A stretch of DNA of 64,000 nt from Bacteroidales bacterium (lineage in GTDB: Bacteria; Bacteroidota; Bacteroidia; Bacteroidales; UBA932): positions 1 to 64,000 of the forward strand of contig JAQUBZ010000007.1 of NCBI GenBank assembly GCA_028686425.1, written 5' to 3'. Positions 34,101 through 43,205 of the stretch are shown here, one piece after another. The position numbers and the translations under genes were made by a program. Positions within the stretch are counted from its first letter, which is position 1. Every line of letters starts with the position of its first letter. The notes under the pieces were generated by a model. The model searched no databases and was not told the DNA's origin. It was given only the letters and a program-made list of their open reading frames with translations.

Positions 34101-35957
34101 TTAAAAAGGACGGAACTGACCTCCGGAAGAGCTTCCTACGGTTGTTATTGTGTTGTTTGTAGTAAAGGATGTGGCTTTTGTGCCATTAGAGAACGTATGC
34201 CCGTAAGTAAGCCCGTGGAAAGTGGTTCCGCCCGTGATTGTTCCTCCTGTGTATATGGTAAATGTCTTATTTGCAGTCAAATCCGATGCGCTATATAACA
34301 TCGTCATCTGCTGACTGTAATTGCGTGGAACATCAAAAGTCATAATCGATTTGGAGTCCGGATTGACTATTGTGATTAATTTGCCCAAGGTGCCGGTCGT
34401 ATTGTAGATGAGAGAACACTGTCTGCATGAATTGCTTGTAGGTGTGCTTGTTGCACCGCCAACACCGATAATTATACCGCCTGTTATTGCAAAATTGTTC
34501 TGATCACAGTCAAATCCCTCTTCAGGAACGGTAGTCCCAGAACATACAATCACTCCCCCACTGATTGACAAAGTGCCGTTTGAGTCCATTCCGTCATTGT
34601 TGGAACTATAGCAATAGATTTGCCCTCCGGTAACTGCTATCGATTGTGCCGCATTTATGCAATCATCATAACATTCGGCCTCGACCACTCCATCATTGAT
34701 AGTCAGAATAGCTTTACTTTCAATACCTTCACTTCCTTCCCCACCGGAACAAATTGCAATTACTCTCCCGCCGTTAATGGTAAGATTGCCTTTCGATTTC
34801 ATTCCCTTGGAGGAGGAGTCAAGATTTTGATAAACATATTGCTTGCCGGATGTTTTAACGACAATAGTGCCGCTGTCGATGGTAATGGTTCCATCCACGT
34901 TGATTCCCTTGCCGGCAGAGCCTGTAGATGTCAGTGAAGCCGTTGCGTTTGAAAACACGAAATTACTGTCACATTTAATTGCTGCACAGGATGATATATC
35001 CTGATCATCTGTGTCATATTCGGCATTGCCTGTGGTTTTAATTATGATTGTGCCACCTGTAATATTGACGTTGCCATCAGTTTTAAGTCCTTTTGAAGCT
35101 GCTCCGGAAGTCTCTATCGAAAGTTGTCCTCCGTTTATGTCTATCTTTTCGTTCTCGACATCGATACCGTCTCCGACACACACTATTTTAAGGGTGCCTC
35201 CTTCTTGTACAAATGAATCGTTAGTGTGGATTCCGTCCGAAGGTGCTCCGGAAATAGAGATGTTTGTATTTTTTCTGATTCGTATATAGTCATCACTACA
35301 GATGGCATGTTTGTAATTTCCCTTGACGGTCAGAGCGCCTTTACCGCTGAAAATAAGCTGTCCTTCGCTGAAAAGGGCTCCCTTCATATCTTCACCGTCT
35401 GTCAACGCGGTATATTTTGAGGCATCGGTCAGGGTATTGGTTGTTCCGTCTGTAACTACTACAAATGTCCTCTTGCCCGATTGGTTGTTGATTGCCGCGC
35501 CTGTAGTGCTCGTGATATTTACTCCATTCAGGGTCAATTTAAATTTATTAGTACTATAGATTTTTACAGAGCCGTTTGTGGTAGTGCCCGAAAGGACGTA
35601 TTCGACCTTTTTGATAGACGAATTGATTACCACGTCTGCTCCCGTTGCCGTAACCGTAACACCGTCAGCAATTCCCGTTGTTGATACACTGCCGCCGTCA
35701 AATTGTATGGCAACGCTTGTTGTAAATTCGGAATTTTCGACATAGTCTTCATCATCTTCCGGAATAATTTCCGTCCCGTCAGTATAGGTGTCTGACAATG
35801 ATATATCGGGGATAGAGATATCTGTCTTACCTTTACCTGTTATACTTCCTTCACCGGAACCGATTTCTTCGTTAAACGGATTGTCCGGCATTTCAAAATC
35901 GCAATTTGTCGCTATCAGACAAATTACACAAAGGCTTGTAAAAATCTTTTTGTACAT
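34101..35957 (-). CDS. Cthe_2159-like carbohydrate-binding-domain lipoprotein
   Basis: 618 residues from ATG 35957 (MYKKIFTSLCVICLIATNC); an earlier in-frame start would lack a signal peptide. The lipobox is LIATNC. An acidic linker is followed by repeated beta-helix motifs rich in Gly, Asn, Asp and Ser, such as GVNITSTTGAAINNQSGKRT, ALTVKGNYKHAICSDDYIRI and SIAVTGGQIYCYSSNNDGMD. This is the DUF4353/Cthe_2159 pattern; the Clostridium founder binds acidic polysaccharide. It ends in a Ser/Gly-rich tail with RPF. Surface polysaccharide or matrix binding is inferred. The gene stands alone. Confidence 0.8.
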   Translation of the reverse strand: MYKKIFTSLCVICLIATNCDFEMPDNPFNEEIGSGEGSITGKGKTDISIPDISLSDTYTDGTEIIPEDDEDYVENSEFTTSVAIQFDGGSVSTTGIADGVTVTATGADVVINSSIKKVEYVLSGTTTNGSVKIYSTNKFKLTLNGVNITSTTGAAINNQSGKRTFVVVTDGTTNTLTDASKYTALTDGEDMKGALFSEGQLIFSGKGALTVKGNYKHAICSDDYIRIRKNTNISISGAPSDGIHTNDSFVQEGGTLKIVCVGDGIDVENEKIDINGGQLSIETSGAASKGLKTDGNVNITGGTIIIKTTGNAEYDTDDQDISSCAAIKCDSNFVFSNATASLTSTGSAGKGINVDGTITIDSGTIVVKTSGKQYVYQNLDSSSKGMKSKGNLTINGGRVIAICSGGEGSEGIESKAILTINDGVVEAECYDDCINAAQSIAVTGGQIYCYSSNNDGMDSNGTLSISGGVIVCSGTTVPEEGFDCDQNNFAITGGIIIGVGGATSTPTSNSCRQCSLIYNTTGTLGKLITIVNPDSKSIMTFDVPRNYSQQMTMLYSASDLTANKTFTIYTGGTITGGTTFHGLTYGHTFSNGTKATSFTTNNTITTVGSSSGGQFRPF

Positions 35958-36150
35958 AATAAATTGTTTTATGTTCGTTCGGTTGCCAAAATCCAAATTA
36001 CATGCCTTCGATTTTTGAATTTGGCAATATTCAACCAAACCGCCAAAAAAATCAACGAACACACTCTGTCTGCTGCACACAATCAAATCACTCGGCAACA
36101 TTACATTATCAGACTAAACTCTTATCCAAACCGACACATATCAGAAAATT

Positions 36151-36181
36151 TTTGGCAGATAAACTTTTTTGATTACCTTTG
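36151..36181 (+). promoter_or_regulatory. Promoter of tRNA-Met
   Basis: TTG at 36152-36154 and TACCTTTG at 36174-36181 are separated by 19 bases, a textbook Bacteroidota -33/-7 pair. Transcription would begin near 36186, about 45 bases before the tRNA. Confidence 0.7.
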
Positions 36182-36229
36182 CGCTCCCAATCTGCAAACG
36201 ATTCGTGCGTGGAGAGGGTTTTTGTTGAT

Positions 36230-36303
36230 GGCGAGGTAGCTCAGCTGGTTAGAGCGCATGATTCATAATCATGAGGTCCCCGGTTCAATCCCGGGCCTCG
36301 CTA
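36230..36303 (+). tRNA. tRNA-Met (anticodon CAT)
   Basis: The cloverleaf is complete: acceptor GGCGAGG/CCTCGCT, D-arm GCTC/GAGC, anticodon stem CATGA/TCATG with loop TTCATAA (anticodon CAT), and T-arm CCCGG-TTCAATC-CCGGG. The acceptor pairs G1-T72, so it is not the initiator, which has an unpaired position 1-72. A tRNA-Ile with modified CAT cannot be fully excluded. CCA is not encoded. Confidence 0.92.
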
Positions 36304-36305
36304 CT

Positions 36306-36597
36306 TTTTCTGACCCCATCAGCCTTCGGCAGCTTCCCTCAGGGAAGCAATTTCACGCACTCCCGGCCTTGCCGTATTCTGCGTTTCACTTGAATACACG
36401 GCCTCCGTGCGGTCTGCTGATGCAGACTAATTATTTTTCTGACCCCATCAGCCTTCGGCAGCTTCCCTCAGGGAAGCAATTTCACGCACTCCCGGCCTTG
36501 CCGTATTCTGCGTTTCACTTGAATACACGGCCTCCGTGCGGTCTGCTGATGCAGACTAATTATTTTTCTGACCCCATCAGCCTTCGGCAGCTTCCAT
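36306..36597 (+). repeat. 129-bp tandem repeat, 2.25 copies
   Basis: Two apparently identical 129-bp units (about 36306-36434 and 36435-36563) are followed by a partial third of about 34 bases. Each unit holds perfect or near-perfect hairpins: GCTTCCCTCAGGGAAGC, GTCTGC-TGAT-GCAGAC, and a longer one pairing GCCGTATTC with GAATACACGGC. A frame of 142 codons runs through the repeats but begins inside the tRNA and repeats itself, so coding is unlikely. It starts two bases after the tRNA. Confidence 0.8.
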
Positions 36598-36671
36598 TCT
36601 TGGATGCACGTTCAAGATTATCACTTAATCACTCCCGATGCCAATCTTTCCGGATATGTGTAACGTTGGAT

Positions 36672-36766
36672 GAGCGACAGGTGTAAGAGTCATCTGGAGG
36701 GCGCTTTCGTTCGCTTTGCTCACGGCGCTTGCAAACCCTCCATCTGCCTCTCACACCATTTCGCTC
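36672..36766. repeat. Large imperfect hairpin in non-coding block
   Basis: GAGCGA...GGTGTAAGAG...TGGAGGG on the left (36672-36700) pairs with CCCTCC...CTCTCACACC...TCGCTC on the right (36737-36766), about 80 percent complementary. The loop contains GCGC-rich sequence. A second perfect hairpin, TGTCGC-GATA-GCGACA, lies at 36876-36891. Such folded, gene-free DNA suggests a REP-like or transcribed structured element. Confidence 0.6.
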
Positions 36767-36911
36767 TACATCAGACACTTGAATACTGATGGTTACATGG
36801 TTAAATTACTATTAATCAGTCACGTACATACTGATACATAAATCTGCCATGTCGCTCTACAGTAGTAGGGGAAAATGTCGCGATAGCGACAAAAGGGGTA
36901 GAAAAAGTTAA

Positions 36912-36940
36912 GAAGCTGCCGCAGTCTGATGGGGTCAGAA
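36912..36940 (-). repeat. Inverted copy of the 129-bp repeat's 5' end
   Basis: The 29 bases from GAAGCTGCCG to TGGGGTCAGAA are the reverse complement of the start of the tandem repeat (36309 onward), with two mismatches. Together with the first copy they bracket about 630 bp of non-coding sequence, as terminal inverted repeats would. No transposase and no clear target duplication were seen. Confidence 0.65.
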
Positions 36941-36959
36941 TTAAGAATCGGTGTAAACA

Positions 36960-36990
36960 AAGAAAAAGGCGACTCAGAACGAATCGCCTT
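36960..36990 (-). terminator. Intrinsic terminator of the dipeptidase operon
   Basis: On the minus strand AAGGCGATTC-GTTCT-GAGTCGCCTT forms a 10-bp stem (one G-T pair) followed by a T-rich run (TTTTTCTTTG). It lies about 97 bases beyond the dipeptidase stop and points the right way to end that operon. Confidence 0.72.
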
Positions 36991-37086
36991 AAATCCTTAT
37001 AACCTAAAACTTAACCTATGAAAAAACTATTTGACTTACTAATCTGCAAAGCTCGTGCCAAAGTATAATCACAGATTAAAAATCGA

Positions 37087-37800
37087 TTAATCTTTACATA
37101 ATTCCTCAAAAGGAATATCCACAATCTTATACTTTTCCCTATCCTTGGCATAGTTAAAATGCCACCACTCATCCTTGTATGTAGTAAAACCATGAGAAGT
37201 CATCGCATCAACAAGAATTGCTCTATTGGCAAGAACATTTTCAGGAAGATTAGGATAATCGACAGCCGCCTCCTTGGTAAACGAATCAAAACCGGTCGGC
37301 ATCTGCAACTCCTCACCCGTTGACAAATCGACAATAGACAAATCTATCGCAAACCCCCTATTGTGATTAGAACCCGAACGAGGAGAAGCCACAAAAGTAG
37401 TATCATGATAAACCTCATAAAAGTAGAGTGTCCCCGAATACGGACGATAAGCATCATAAATCTTCAAACCCAAATGACGAATTGAAAGCTCCTGCTGAAT
37501 AGCCAAAAGCGCTTCAGCAACAGGTTTACGGGCATACGCCTTAGGCTCTGTATAAATCTGCTTACCTGTAAAATTATTTGTGGTGGCATACCTTATGTCC
37601 AGCACAAGACCGGGAATGAATTGTTCCAAATCTATCAACTCCATATCAGGATCTTCAGCCACACTTGCAAGATACTCTTGTTGAGTATCAATTATATCCA
37701 ACCCATACGGATTACGCGGGTCAACCTCTGTATTGCCACCGCAACGACCAAATATCAGAAGTGCAGCACAAAGAGACAAATAAACGAATAGTCTTTTCAT
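37087..37800 (-). CDS. D-Ala-D-Ala dipeptidase-like M15D peptidase (VanX/DdpX type)
   Basis: 237 residues from ATG 37800 (MKRLFVYLSLCAALL), which gives an export signal; longer in-frame starts do not. The zinc-site motifs of the M15D family are present: SGSNHNRGFAIDLSI (SxHxxGxAxD) and EWWHFNY (ExxH), with the upstream YDAYRPYS. Such enzymes cleave D-Ala-D-Ala dipeptide. Export and the absence of vanHA suggest cell-wall peptide turnover rather than vancomycin resistance. It is third in an operon with nitroreductase and cyclophilin genes. Confidence 0.87.
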   Translation of the reverse strand: MKRLFVYLSLCAALLIFGRCGGNTEVDPRNPYGLDIIDTQQEYLASVAEDPDMELIDLEQFIPGLVLDIRYATTNNFTGKQIYTEPKAYARKPVAEALLAIQQELSIRHLGLKIYDAYRPYSGTLYFYEVYHDTTFVASPRSGSNHNRGFAIDLSIVDLSTGEELQMPTGFDSFTKEAAVDYPNLPENVLANRAILVDAMTSHGFTTYKDEWWHFNYAKDREKYKIVDIPFEELCKD

Positions 37801-37831
37801 AAATATAAGTAATAACTTAAATAACGAGCAT

Positions 37832-38398
37832 TCAATAAATAAGTTCCTTAAGTGTCCTTTTCGGAACATGGTGCGTACCATCCTCTTCCCTCCAATAACG
37901 ATACTGATTGTCTGTCATATCATCGATGACCACTTTTTCTTTGGGAACTCCAATGGCAATCACATTGACAATGGTAATACATTCGGGAATCCCGATAATA
38001 CGGGCCAGAGCATCCCTCTTGACAGTGGCAACAATACATCCTCCGTACCCAAGTTCGACAGCCTGCAGCAAAATGCTCTGCGCCGTAATACCGTCATCAC
38101 ATGAATATCCGGGAGCAATGGTAGTATCGTGAAGCTGTACAATATATGCAGCAGGCCTTTCTCCATCGACAGGCCCCTTCCACTCTGTAAGATAACCTGC
38201 CCATCCAAGAGTTTCAAATATCTGAGCACACTTCTCGGGAGTATTATAAATGGCATATTTAAGAGGCTGGATATTACGCGATGAAGGAGAAAAGCGAGCA
38301 GCCTCAATCATTTTGATCAAATGCGAGTCACTCACGCTTCTATCCTGATAGAAGCGCCTGTAGCTTCTGCTTTTTTTGATTAAATCGAGAAGTTCCAT
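37832..38398 (-). CDS. Nitroreductase-family FMN protein
   Basis: 188 residues from ATG 38398 (MELLDLIKKSRSYRRFYQDR); the in-frame extension to 38482 would overlap the cyclophilin gene. The FMN-binding features SRSYRRF, RFSPSSRNIQPLKYAI and LGYGGCIVATVKRDAL are typical. It lacks a signal peptide and is cytosolic. Members reduce nitroaromatics, flavins or quinones with NAD(P)H; the true substrate is unknown. It begins 1 base after the cyclophilin stop, so the two genes are coupled. Confidence 0.88.
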   Translation of the reverse strand: MELLDLIKKSRSYRRFYQDRSVSDSHLIKMIEAARFSPSSRNIQPLKYAIYNTPEKCAQIFETLGWAGYLTEWKGPVDGERPAAYIVQLHDTTIAPGYSCDDGITAQSILLQAVELGYGGCIVATVKRDALARIIGIPECITIVNVIAIGVPKEKVVIDDMTDNQYRYWREEDGTHHVPKRTLKELIY

Positions 38399-38399
38399 A

Positions 38400-39089
38400 T
38401 TATTTATCCAAAACAAGAGTAATAGATACAATCGCAACATCTTTTGAGGGTTTGCCTCGAGAATCCGTAGGAATAGAGGCAATCTTGTCGATTACATCAA
38501 ATCCATCAATAGTCTCTCCGAAAATAGTATATTCACCATCAAGGTGTTGACACCCTTCTGCATCCTGAACCAGATAGAATTGCGAGCCTGAAGACTCTTT
38601 AAGAGGATTGGCATCACCTCCCCTTCGTGCTGCCGCAAGAGCACCTTTTTTATGGGTCTTGCCACTAACGATTTCGGCAGGAATAGTATATCCGGGGCCG
38701 CCTGTTCCCACCAGAGACGCCTTTTCAGGATCCTTGCTGTACGGGTCACCGGCCTGTATCATAAAGCCGTTAATAACCCTGTGAAACAAAATACCGTTAT
38801 AGTAATTTTGAGAAACAAGTTTAACAAAATTGTCTCTATGCAGAGGAGTATCTTTATACAATTGTATGGTAATATCGCCCTCTGAAGTTTTAATCTTGAA
38901 AACAGGCTCTTCCGGAAGAGGAGTAACAACTGCAACCGTATCCGGCGCTGACTGAAGTGAATCAATAGCAGCAGGCTGTTCCTGAGTCTGTTCATTTTGA
39001 GGCCCCGGCTCCTGCTGTCCCTGTCGGTTTTTACACCCTGTAAATAGTATGCACATAATTAAGGTTAGAGATAAAATTATACGTTTCAT
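38400..39089 (-). CDS. Cyclophilin-type peptidyl-prolyl isomerase lipoprotein
   Basis: 229 residues with lipobox CILFTGC and a Gln/Pro/Glu-rich linker of about 45 residues, then a cyclophilin domain: GDITIQLYKDTPLHRDNFVK, FHRVINGFMIQAGDP, GSQFYLVQD and EYTIFGETIDGFDVIDKI. It would assist folding of envelope proteins by proline isomerisation. A minus-strand TAATTTTG box lies at 39111-39118, divergent from the flippase promoter. Confidence 0.9.
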   Translation of the reverse strand: MKRIILSLTLIMCILFTGCKNRQGQQEPGPQNEQTQEQPAAIDSLQSAPDTVAVVTPLPEEPVFKIKTSEGDITIQLYKDTPLHRDNFVKLVSQNYYNGILFHRVINGFMIQAGDPYSKDPEKASLVGTGGPGYTIPAEIVSGKTHKKGALAAARRGGDANPLKESSGSQFYLVQDAEGCQHLDGEYTIFGETIDGFDVIDKIASIPTDSRGKPSKDVAIVSITLVLDK

Positions 39090-39110
39090 GATATATTAGT
39101 ATTTAACTCT

Positions 39111-39149
39111 CAAAATTAATCATTTTTATCCTTTAAAATAGTAATTTTG
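39111..39149. promoter_or_regulatory. Divergent TAnnTTTG boxes (cyclophilin / flippase)
   Basis: CAAAATTA at 39111-39118 reads TAATTTTG on the minus strand toward the cyclophilin gene; TAATTTTG at 39142-39149 faces the flippase gene. The two -7 boxes are 23 bases apart, back to back. No -33 TTG at the usual spacing was found for either. Confidence 0.4.
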
Positions 39150-39170
39150 TAAATTAATTAATTGCAGACG

Positions 39171-40658
39171 ATGGCTAATCCGTTAAAACAACTTGCAGGC
39201 GAAACCGCAATATATGGCATGAGTACCATATTGGCGCGAGTCGTCAATTTCCTTCTCGTCCCTTTATATACCAGAGTCCTAATTGATTCCGATTATGGAG
39301 TGGTCACGGAATTTATGGCTTACATCGCTATTTTGCAAGTCGTTCTTGTCCTCGGACTTGAAACGGGCTGTTTCAGATACGCCGGCAAAGAGGGTGTTGA
39401 CAGGAAATCTGTATTTTCAAGTGCATTTGTCACCGTACTCTCTTTATGCTCTGTGTTTCTGGCAGCAATAATTTTATTTGCAGAACCCATCTCCAACGGC
39501 CTCGGATATGAAGGTTTCTCAAACATCATAATATACTCAGGGGTTATTCTCGCCATAGATTCATGCTCCGCCATACTCTTTGCACGGCTTAGATATGAGC
39601 ACAAGGCGCTGAAGTTCGCAATTATCAAGACCCTGAAAATATTTACCGAAGTAGGGGTAAATCTGCTTCTGTACCTCGTGATGCCGGCCGTATTTGCTTC
39701 AAATCCGCACCACAGGCTCCTTAACTTCGTCAGTGCCACTCCGGATTTCACGTATGCGATTTTTGCCATTTTCGTGAGCTGTATAGTATGCCTTATCATG
39801 TTGATTCCGGATTTGAAGAATATTTCCTTCAAATTCGACAAAAAGATCTGGAAACCGCTGTTGATATACTCCATACCTCTGATGATTGCAGGACTGCCTG
39901 GAGTAATGAACGACTTTCTCGACAGAATATTGATGAGATTCTTAAATGCCGATCCCGAAATGTGGAGGGCCGATCTCGGTGTATATCAGGCAGGTGTCAA
40001 GATTGCGGTAATCATGTCGCTGTTTATTCAGATGTTCCGATATGCCGCCGAGCCGTTCTTCTTCCAGAGACAGAAAGACAAGGGAAGCAAAGATATTTAC
40101 GTTAAGGTAATGAACTATTTTGTAGCATTCTGCATGTTCGGATTCCTTGCCGTAATGCTCTACATCGACCAGATAGGACTTATACTCGGCAAGGATTTCA
40201 GGGAGGGACTTTCGATTGCCCCGATCATGTTGATGGCATACGTTGTCCTCGGCATACTGTTCAATGTCGATATGTGGTACAAGCTCTCAGGCAAGACAGG
40301 CTATGCCATCTATGTGGCTCTTGCGGGGCTTGCGGTAACCATTGTCATCAATGTAATCTTCATGCCGCTATATTCATACCACGCTGCAGCGTGGGGCCAT
40401 CTTGCAAGCTACTCGGCAATGTTGATTGTAAGCGCAATTCTTGGGAGAAAATATTATCCGATACCTTACAAGTGGGGCCGGATACTCTCTTTCGTATTGA
40501 CAGGTCTTGCAATCTACGGAATCAGCCTGTTGCTTCCCGATATGAGTACATGGCTCCAATTGGGAGTTCATACGATACTGATATTAGTTTATTTAATTAT
40601 TGCCGCATCAATCCTCCTTGTTGAGCGCGGAGGACACTTCAAAAATCCAAAACCATGA
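39171..40658 (+). CDS. Polysaccharide/lipid-linked oligosaccharide flippase (MOP superfamily)
   Basis: 495 residues from ATG 39171 ([20 protein letters not shown]), with 12 or more hydrophobic segments and the Wzx-type start [20 protein letters not shown]. Members flip undecaprenyl-linked sugars or related lipids across the inner membrane. No glycosyltransferases lie nearby; instead dut and murF follow directly, so a peptidoglycan-related role is possible but unproven. Its stop overlaps the dut start by 4 bases. Confidence 0.87.
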   Translation: MANPLKQLAGETAIYGMSTILARVVNFLLVPLYTRVLIDSDYGVVTEFMAYIAILQVVLVLGLETGCFRYAGKEGVDRKSVFSSAFVTVLSLCSVFLAAIILFAEPISNGLGYEGFSNIIIYSGVILAIDSCSAILFARLRYEHKALKFAIIKTLKIFTEVGVNLLLYLVMPAVFASNPHHRLLNFVSATPDFTYAIFAIFVSCIVCLIMLIPDLKNISFKFDKKIWKPLLIYSIPLMIAGLPGVMNDFLDRILMRFLNADPEMWRADLGVYQAGVKIAVIMSLFIQMFRYAAEPFFFQRQKDKGSKDIYVKVMNYFVAFCMFGFLAVMLYIDQIGLILGKDFREGLSIAPIMLMAYVVLGILFNVDMWYKLSGKTGYAIYVALAGLAVTIVINVIFMPLYSYHAAAWGHLASYSAMLIVSAILGRKYYPIPYKWGRILSFVLTGLAIYGISLLLPDMSTWLQLGVHTILILVYLIIAASILLVERGGHFKNPKP

Positions 40659-41089
40659 AAGTCAAAATCGTAAACAAATCTGCTTTTGAAACCCCGGAAT
40701 ATGCCACAAAATACTCTGCAGGCATGGATTTGAAAGCCAATATCACAGAACCCATAACCCTTGGCCCGCTACAGGGAGCTATGGTGCCCACAGGTCTCTT
40801 TATCGAACTCCCCGAAGGTTATGAGGCCCAGATACGCCCACGCAGCGGCCTTGCAGCGAAATACGGTATTTCCGTAACCAACAGCCCGGGGACAATAGAC
40901 GCCGATTATCGCGGAGAGATTAAAGTGCTGCTTGTCAATCTGTCGGCAGATCCGTTTGTAATCAATCACGGAGAGAGAATCGCCCAGATGGTGATTGCCC
41001 GCCACGAAAAGGTGGAATGGCAGGAAGCAGAGTCGCTTGAAGAGAGCGAAAGAGGTGAGGGAGGATTCGGATCTACAGGGAGAAATTAA
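40655..41089 (+). CDS. dut: dUTP diphosphatase
   Basis: 144 residues with the trimeric dUTPase motifs in order: [11 protein letters not shown] (I), [12 protein letters not shown] (II), [20 protein letters not shown] (III), [10 protein letters not shown] (IV) and the C-terminal [12 protein letters not shown]-like [13 protein letters not shown] (V). It hydrolyses dUTP to dUMP and keeps uracil out of DNA. It overlaps the flippase gene by 4 bases and precedes murF by about 100 bases. Confidence 0.96.
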   Translation: MKVKIVNKSAFETPEYATKYSAGMDLKANITEPITLGPLQGAMVPTGLFIELPEGYEAQIRPRSGLAAKYGISVTNSPGTIDADYRGEIKVLLVNLSADPFVINHGERIAQMVIARHEKVEWQEAESLEESERGEGGFGSTGRN

Positions 41090-41186
41090 CAATGTCCGAT
41101 GCAAAAAGACAAAATTATGAGCAACGACCATACTCAACTCCGGACAACAACTTCAGAAACACAATTATCGAATTGGGAAACTAATC

Positions 41187-42545
41187 ATGAAAAGTACAGC
41201 TGAAATATACTCGTTCTATCGCGAATGTTCGGGAATTACCACCGACAGCCGCAATATCACTGAAAATGTGATGTTTTTCGCCTTGAAGGGTGACAAATTC
41301 GATGGGAACGATTTTGCAATAGATGCACTGAAAGCCGGTGCAAAATATGCCGTAGTCGATCGTCCTGCCCTTGCGGATGAGGATTCATGCAGAAGTGGGA
41401 GACTTATAATAGTGCCTGATGTACTTAAAACTCTTCAACTGCTTGCCTCATATCACCGGAATCAATTTGATATTCCGGTAATCGCCATCACGGGAACAAA
41501 CGGCAAGACCACCACCAAAGAGCTGGTCAATGCCGTACTCTCCACAAAATACAATGTGGTTGCCACTCAAGGCAACCTGAATAACCATATCGGTGTCCCT
41601 CTCACCCTGTTCAGACTCAACAGCGAAACTCAAATAGCCGTAGTCGAAATGGGAGCGAGTGCACCCGGGGAGATTAAATCTTCCGTAGAAACGGCCCATC
41701 CTGGGTATGGTCTCGTCTCAAATGTGGGAAAGGCGCATCTTCTCGGTTTCGGCTCCTTTGACGGTGTAAAAAAGACTAAAGGAGAGCTGTATGACTATTT
41801 GCAACAGCACAATGGAGTTGCATTTTATAATGAAGACAATCCCCACCTTCGGGAAATGATCTCCGAACGCAACCTGAAAAATACCGTAAAATACGGCTTG
41901 AACTACTCAAAATCGAAAATACTTGCAGTAAGCGCGGACAGTCCGTTTCTGAGGGTTCAACTCTCTTTGTCCGGTGATACATCAATTTTGGATGAAGCTG
42001 CAGAACAAACAATTGTCAATACCCATCTCGTAGGTGGCTATAACGCTGACAATCTGCTTGCAGCTCTGTGTGTAGGCAGATATTTCAATGTTCCTTTAAA
42101 AGATGCCGTCAGAGCAATCGAAAATTACATACCTTCCAACAACCGCTCACAAATGGTCCGTACATCAGGGAATCTGCTGATTGTAGATGCCTACAATGCC
42201 AATCCCACAAGTATGCGTGCATCGCTTGACAATTTTTCCAATACCGAATTTCAAAATAAAACCCTGATTCTCGGTGATATGCTTGAACTTGGAGCCGATT
42301 CGACACAGGAGCATAAGACTATTCTGGAAGCAGCCTTACGTGTGTGCGACAAAAGCGACAATATATTTTTAGTAGGTAGGGAGTTTAAAAAGGCTGCCGA
42401 AGAGAGTTCTTGCTCCAACATCAAATTATTTTCAGATTCCGAAGCACTCAAAACATATTTTGAAGCACATCCTCTTGTAGGCAGAACCATCCTTGTCAAA
42501 GGCTCAAACGGCATAAGACTTGAAAAATTGCTGCCGGCATTGTAA
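41187..42545 (+). CDS. murF: UDP-MurNAc-tripeptide-D-Ala-D-Ala ligase
   Basis: 452 residues. It has the Mur N-terminal domain (TTDSRNITENVMFFALKG), ATP loop GTNGKTTTKELV, the central motif EMGASAPGEI and the C-terminal domain with VDAYNANPTSMRASLDNF and LILGDMLELG. MurF adds D-Ala-D-Ala to the peptidoglycan precursor in the cytosol. ATG 41187 gives the family's normal length. The 97-base gap after dut holds an unconvincing 30-codon frame. Confidence 0.95.
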   Translation: MKSTAEIYSFYRECSGITTDSRNITENVMFFALKGDKFDGNDFAIDALKAGAKYAVVDRPALADEDSCRSGRLIIVPDVLKTLQLLASYHRNQFDIPVIAITGTNGKTTTKELVNAVLSTKYNVVATQGNLNNHIGVPLTLFRLNSETQIAVVEMGASAPGEIKSSVETAHPGYGLVSNVGKAHLLGFGSFDGVKKTKGELYDYLQQHNGVAFYNEDNPHLREMISERNLKNTVKYGLNYSKSKILAVSADSPFLRVQLSLSGDTSILDEAAEQTIVNTHLVGGYNADNLLAALCVGRYFNVPLKDAVRAIENYIPSNNRSQMVRTSGNLLIVDAYNANPTSMRASLDNFSNTEFQNKTLILGDMLELGADSTQEHKTILEAALRVCDKSDNIFLVGREFKKAAEESSCSNIKLFSDSEALKTYFEAHPLVGRTILVKGSNGIRLEKLLPAL

Positions 42546-42569
42546 TATTCAAAAAAAGTTGTACCTTTG
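42540..42569 (+). promoter_or_regulatory. rpsP promoter
   Basis: TTG at 42540-42542 (within the end of murF) and TACCTTTG at 42562-42569 with a 19-base spacer form a consensus Bacteroidota promoter. The leader to ATG 42632 is about 58 nt. Confidence 0.7.
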
Positions 42570-42631
42570 CACGCCTTTTCTCGAGAAGATAAGGAAGTTA
42601 TACTATTAATTAACTTTAATTTACAAACAAA

Positions 42632-43201
42632 ATGGCTGTTAAAATTCGCCTATCACGCCACGGAAAGAAAAATCATGCATTCTTTCACATTGTGGTTTGT
42701 GACTCTCGCTCACCACGCGATGGTCGTTTAATCGAACAAATTGGTACTTACAATCCAAACACTAATCCTGCAACAATCGTTCTTGATAGTGAAAAAGCTC
42801 TCAGCTGGTTGAATAAAGGTGCACAACCTACCGATACAACCCGCCGCATCCTTTCCTACAAAGGTATTCTTCTTAGAAAACATCTTCAGGGTGGAGTAGC
42901 AAAAGGTGCTTTGACTCAAGAAGCTGCAGACCAGAAATGGAATGCGTGGATGAATTCCAAAGATGCCAAAGTCGCTTCCAAAGTACAAAGCATTTCAAAT
43001 GCCGATATTGAAGCTAAAAAAGCTGCCGTTAACGCTGAAGCAAAAGTTAACACAGAGAGAGCTGAAGCTATCGCCAAGAGAAAACAGGAAGAAGAAGCTA
43101 AAAAAGCTGAAGCTGCCGCCGCTGCTGCAAAGGCTGCTGAGGAAGCTGCCGCTGAAGCTGCAACCGAAGCTCCTGCACAAGAAGCTGCTGTTGAGGCTTA
43201 A
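42632..43201 (+). CDS. rpsP: Ribosomal protein S16 with long C-terminal extension
   Basis: 189 residues. The first about 90 are S16 ([20 protein letters not shown], then [18 protein letters not shown]). The last 70 or so are a Lys/Ala/Glu-rich low-complexity helix, which S16 of many Bacteroidota carry and most other bacteria lack. S16 stabilises the 16S rRNA body in the 30S subunit; the extension's task is unknown. rimM follows after 4 bases. Confidence 0.95.
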   Translation: MAVKIRLSRHGKKNHAFFHIVVCDSRSPRDGRLIEQIGTYNPNTNPATIVLDSEKALSWLNKGAQPTDTTRRILSYKGILLRKHLQGGVAKGALTQEAADQKWNAWMNSKDAKVASKVQSISNADIEAKKAAVNAEAKVNTERAEAIAKRKQEEEAKKAEAAAAAAKAAEEAAAEAATEAPAQEAAVEA

Positions 43202-43205
43202 TTGC

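Noticed and set aside
36230-36303. tRNA-Met as attachment site of an integrative element
   Set aside because: No integrase and no downstream copy of the tRNA 3' end was found; only the repeat block follows.
36258-36686. 142-codon plus-strand frame through the 129-bp repeats
   Set aside because: It starts inside tRNA-Met, repeats itself with the DNA repeat and resembles the translated-repeat artefacts seen in many genomes; no start signal.
37087-37800. VanX as part of a vancomycin-resistance cluster
   Set aside because: No vanH, vanA-type ligase or VanRS nearby; exported dipeptidases of this type occur in many species without resistance.
41092-41184. 30-codon frame between dut and murF
   Set aside because: No recognisable sequence and no promoter or ribosome site; length is within chance expectation.
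42963-43205. Long N-terminal extension of RimM
   Set aside because: The in-frame upstream stretch is the shifted reading of the S16 low-complexity tail; ATG 43206 begins at the expected RimM start.
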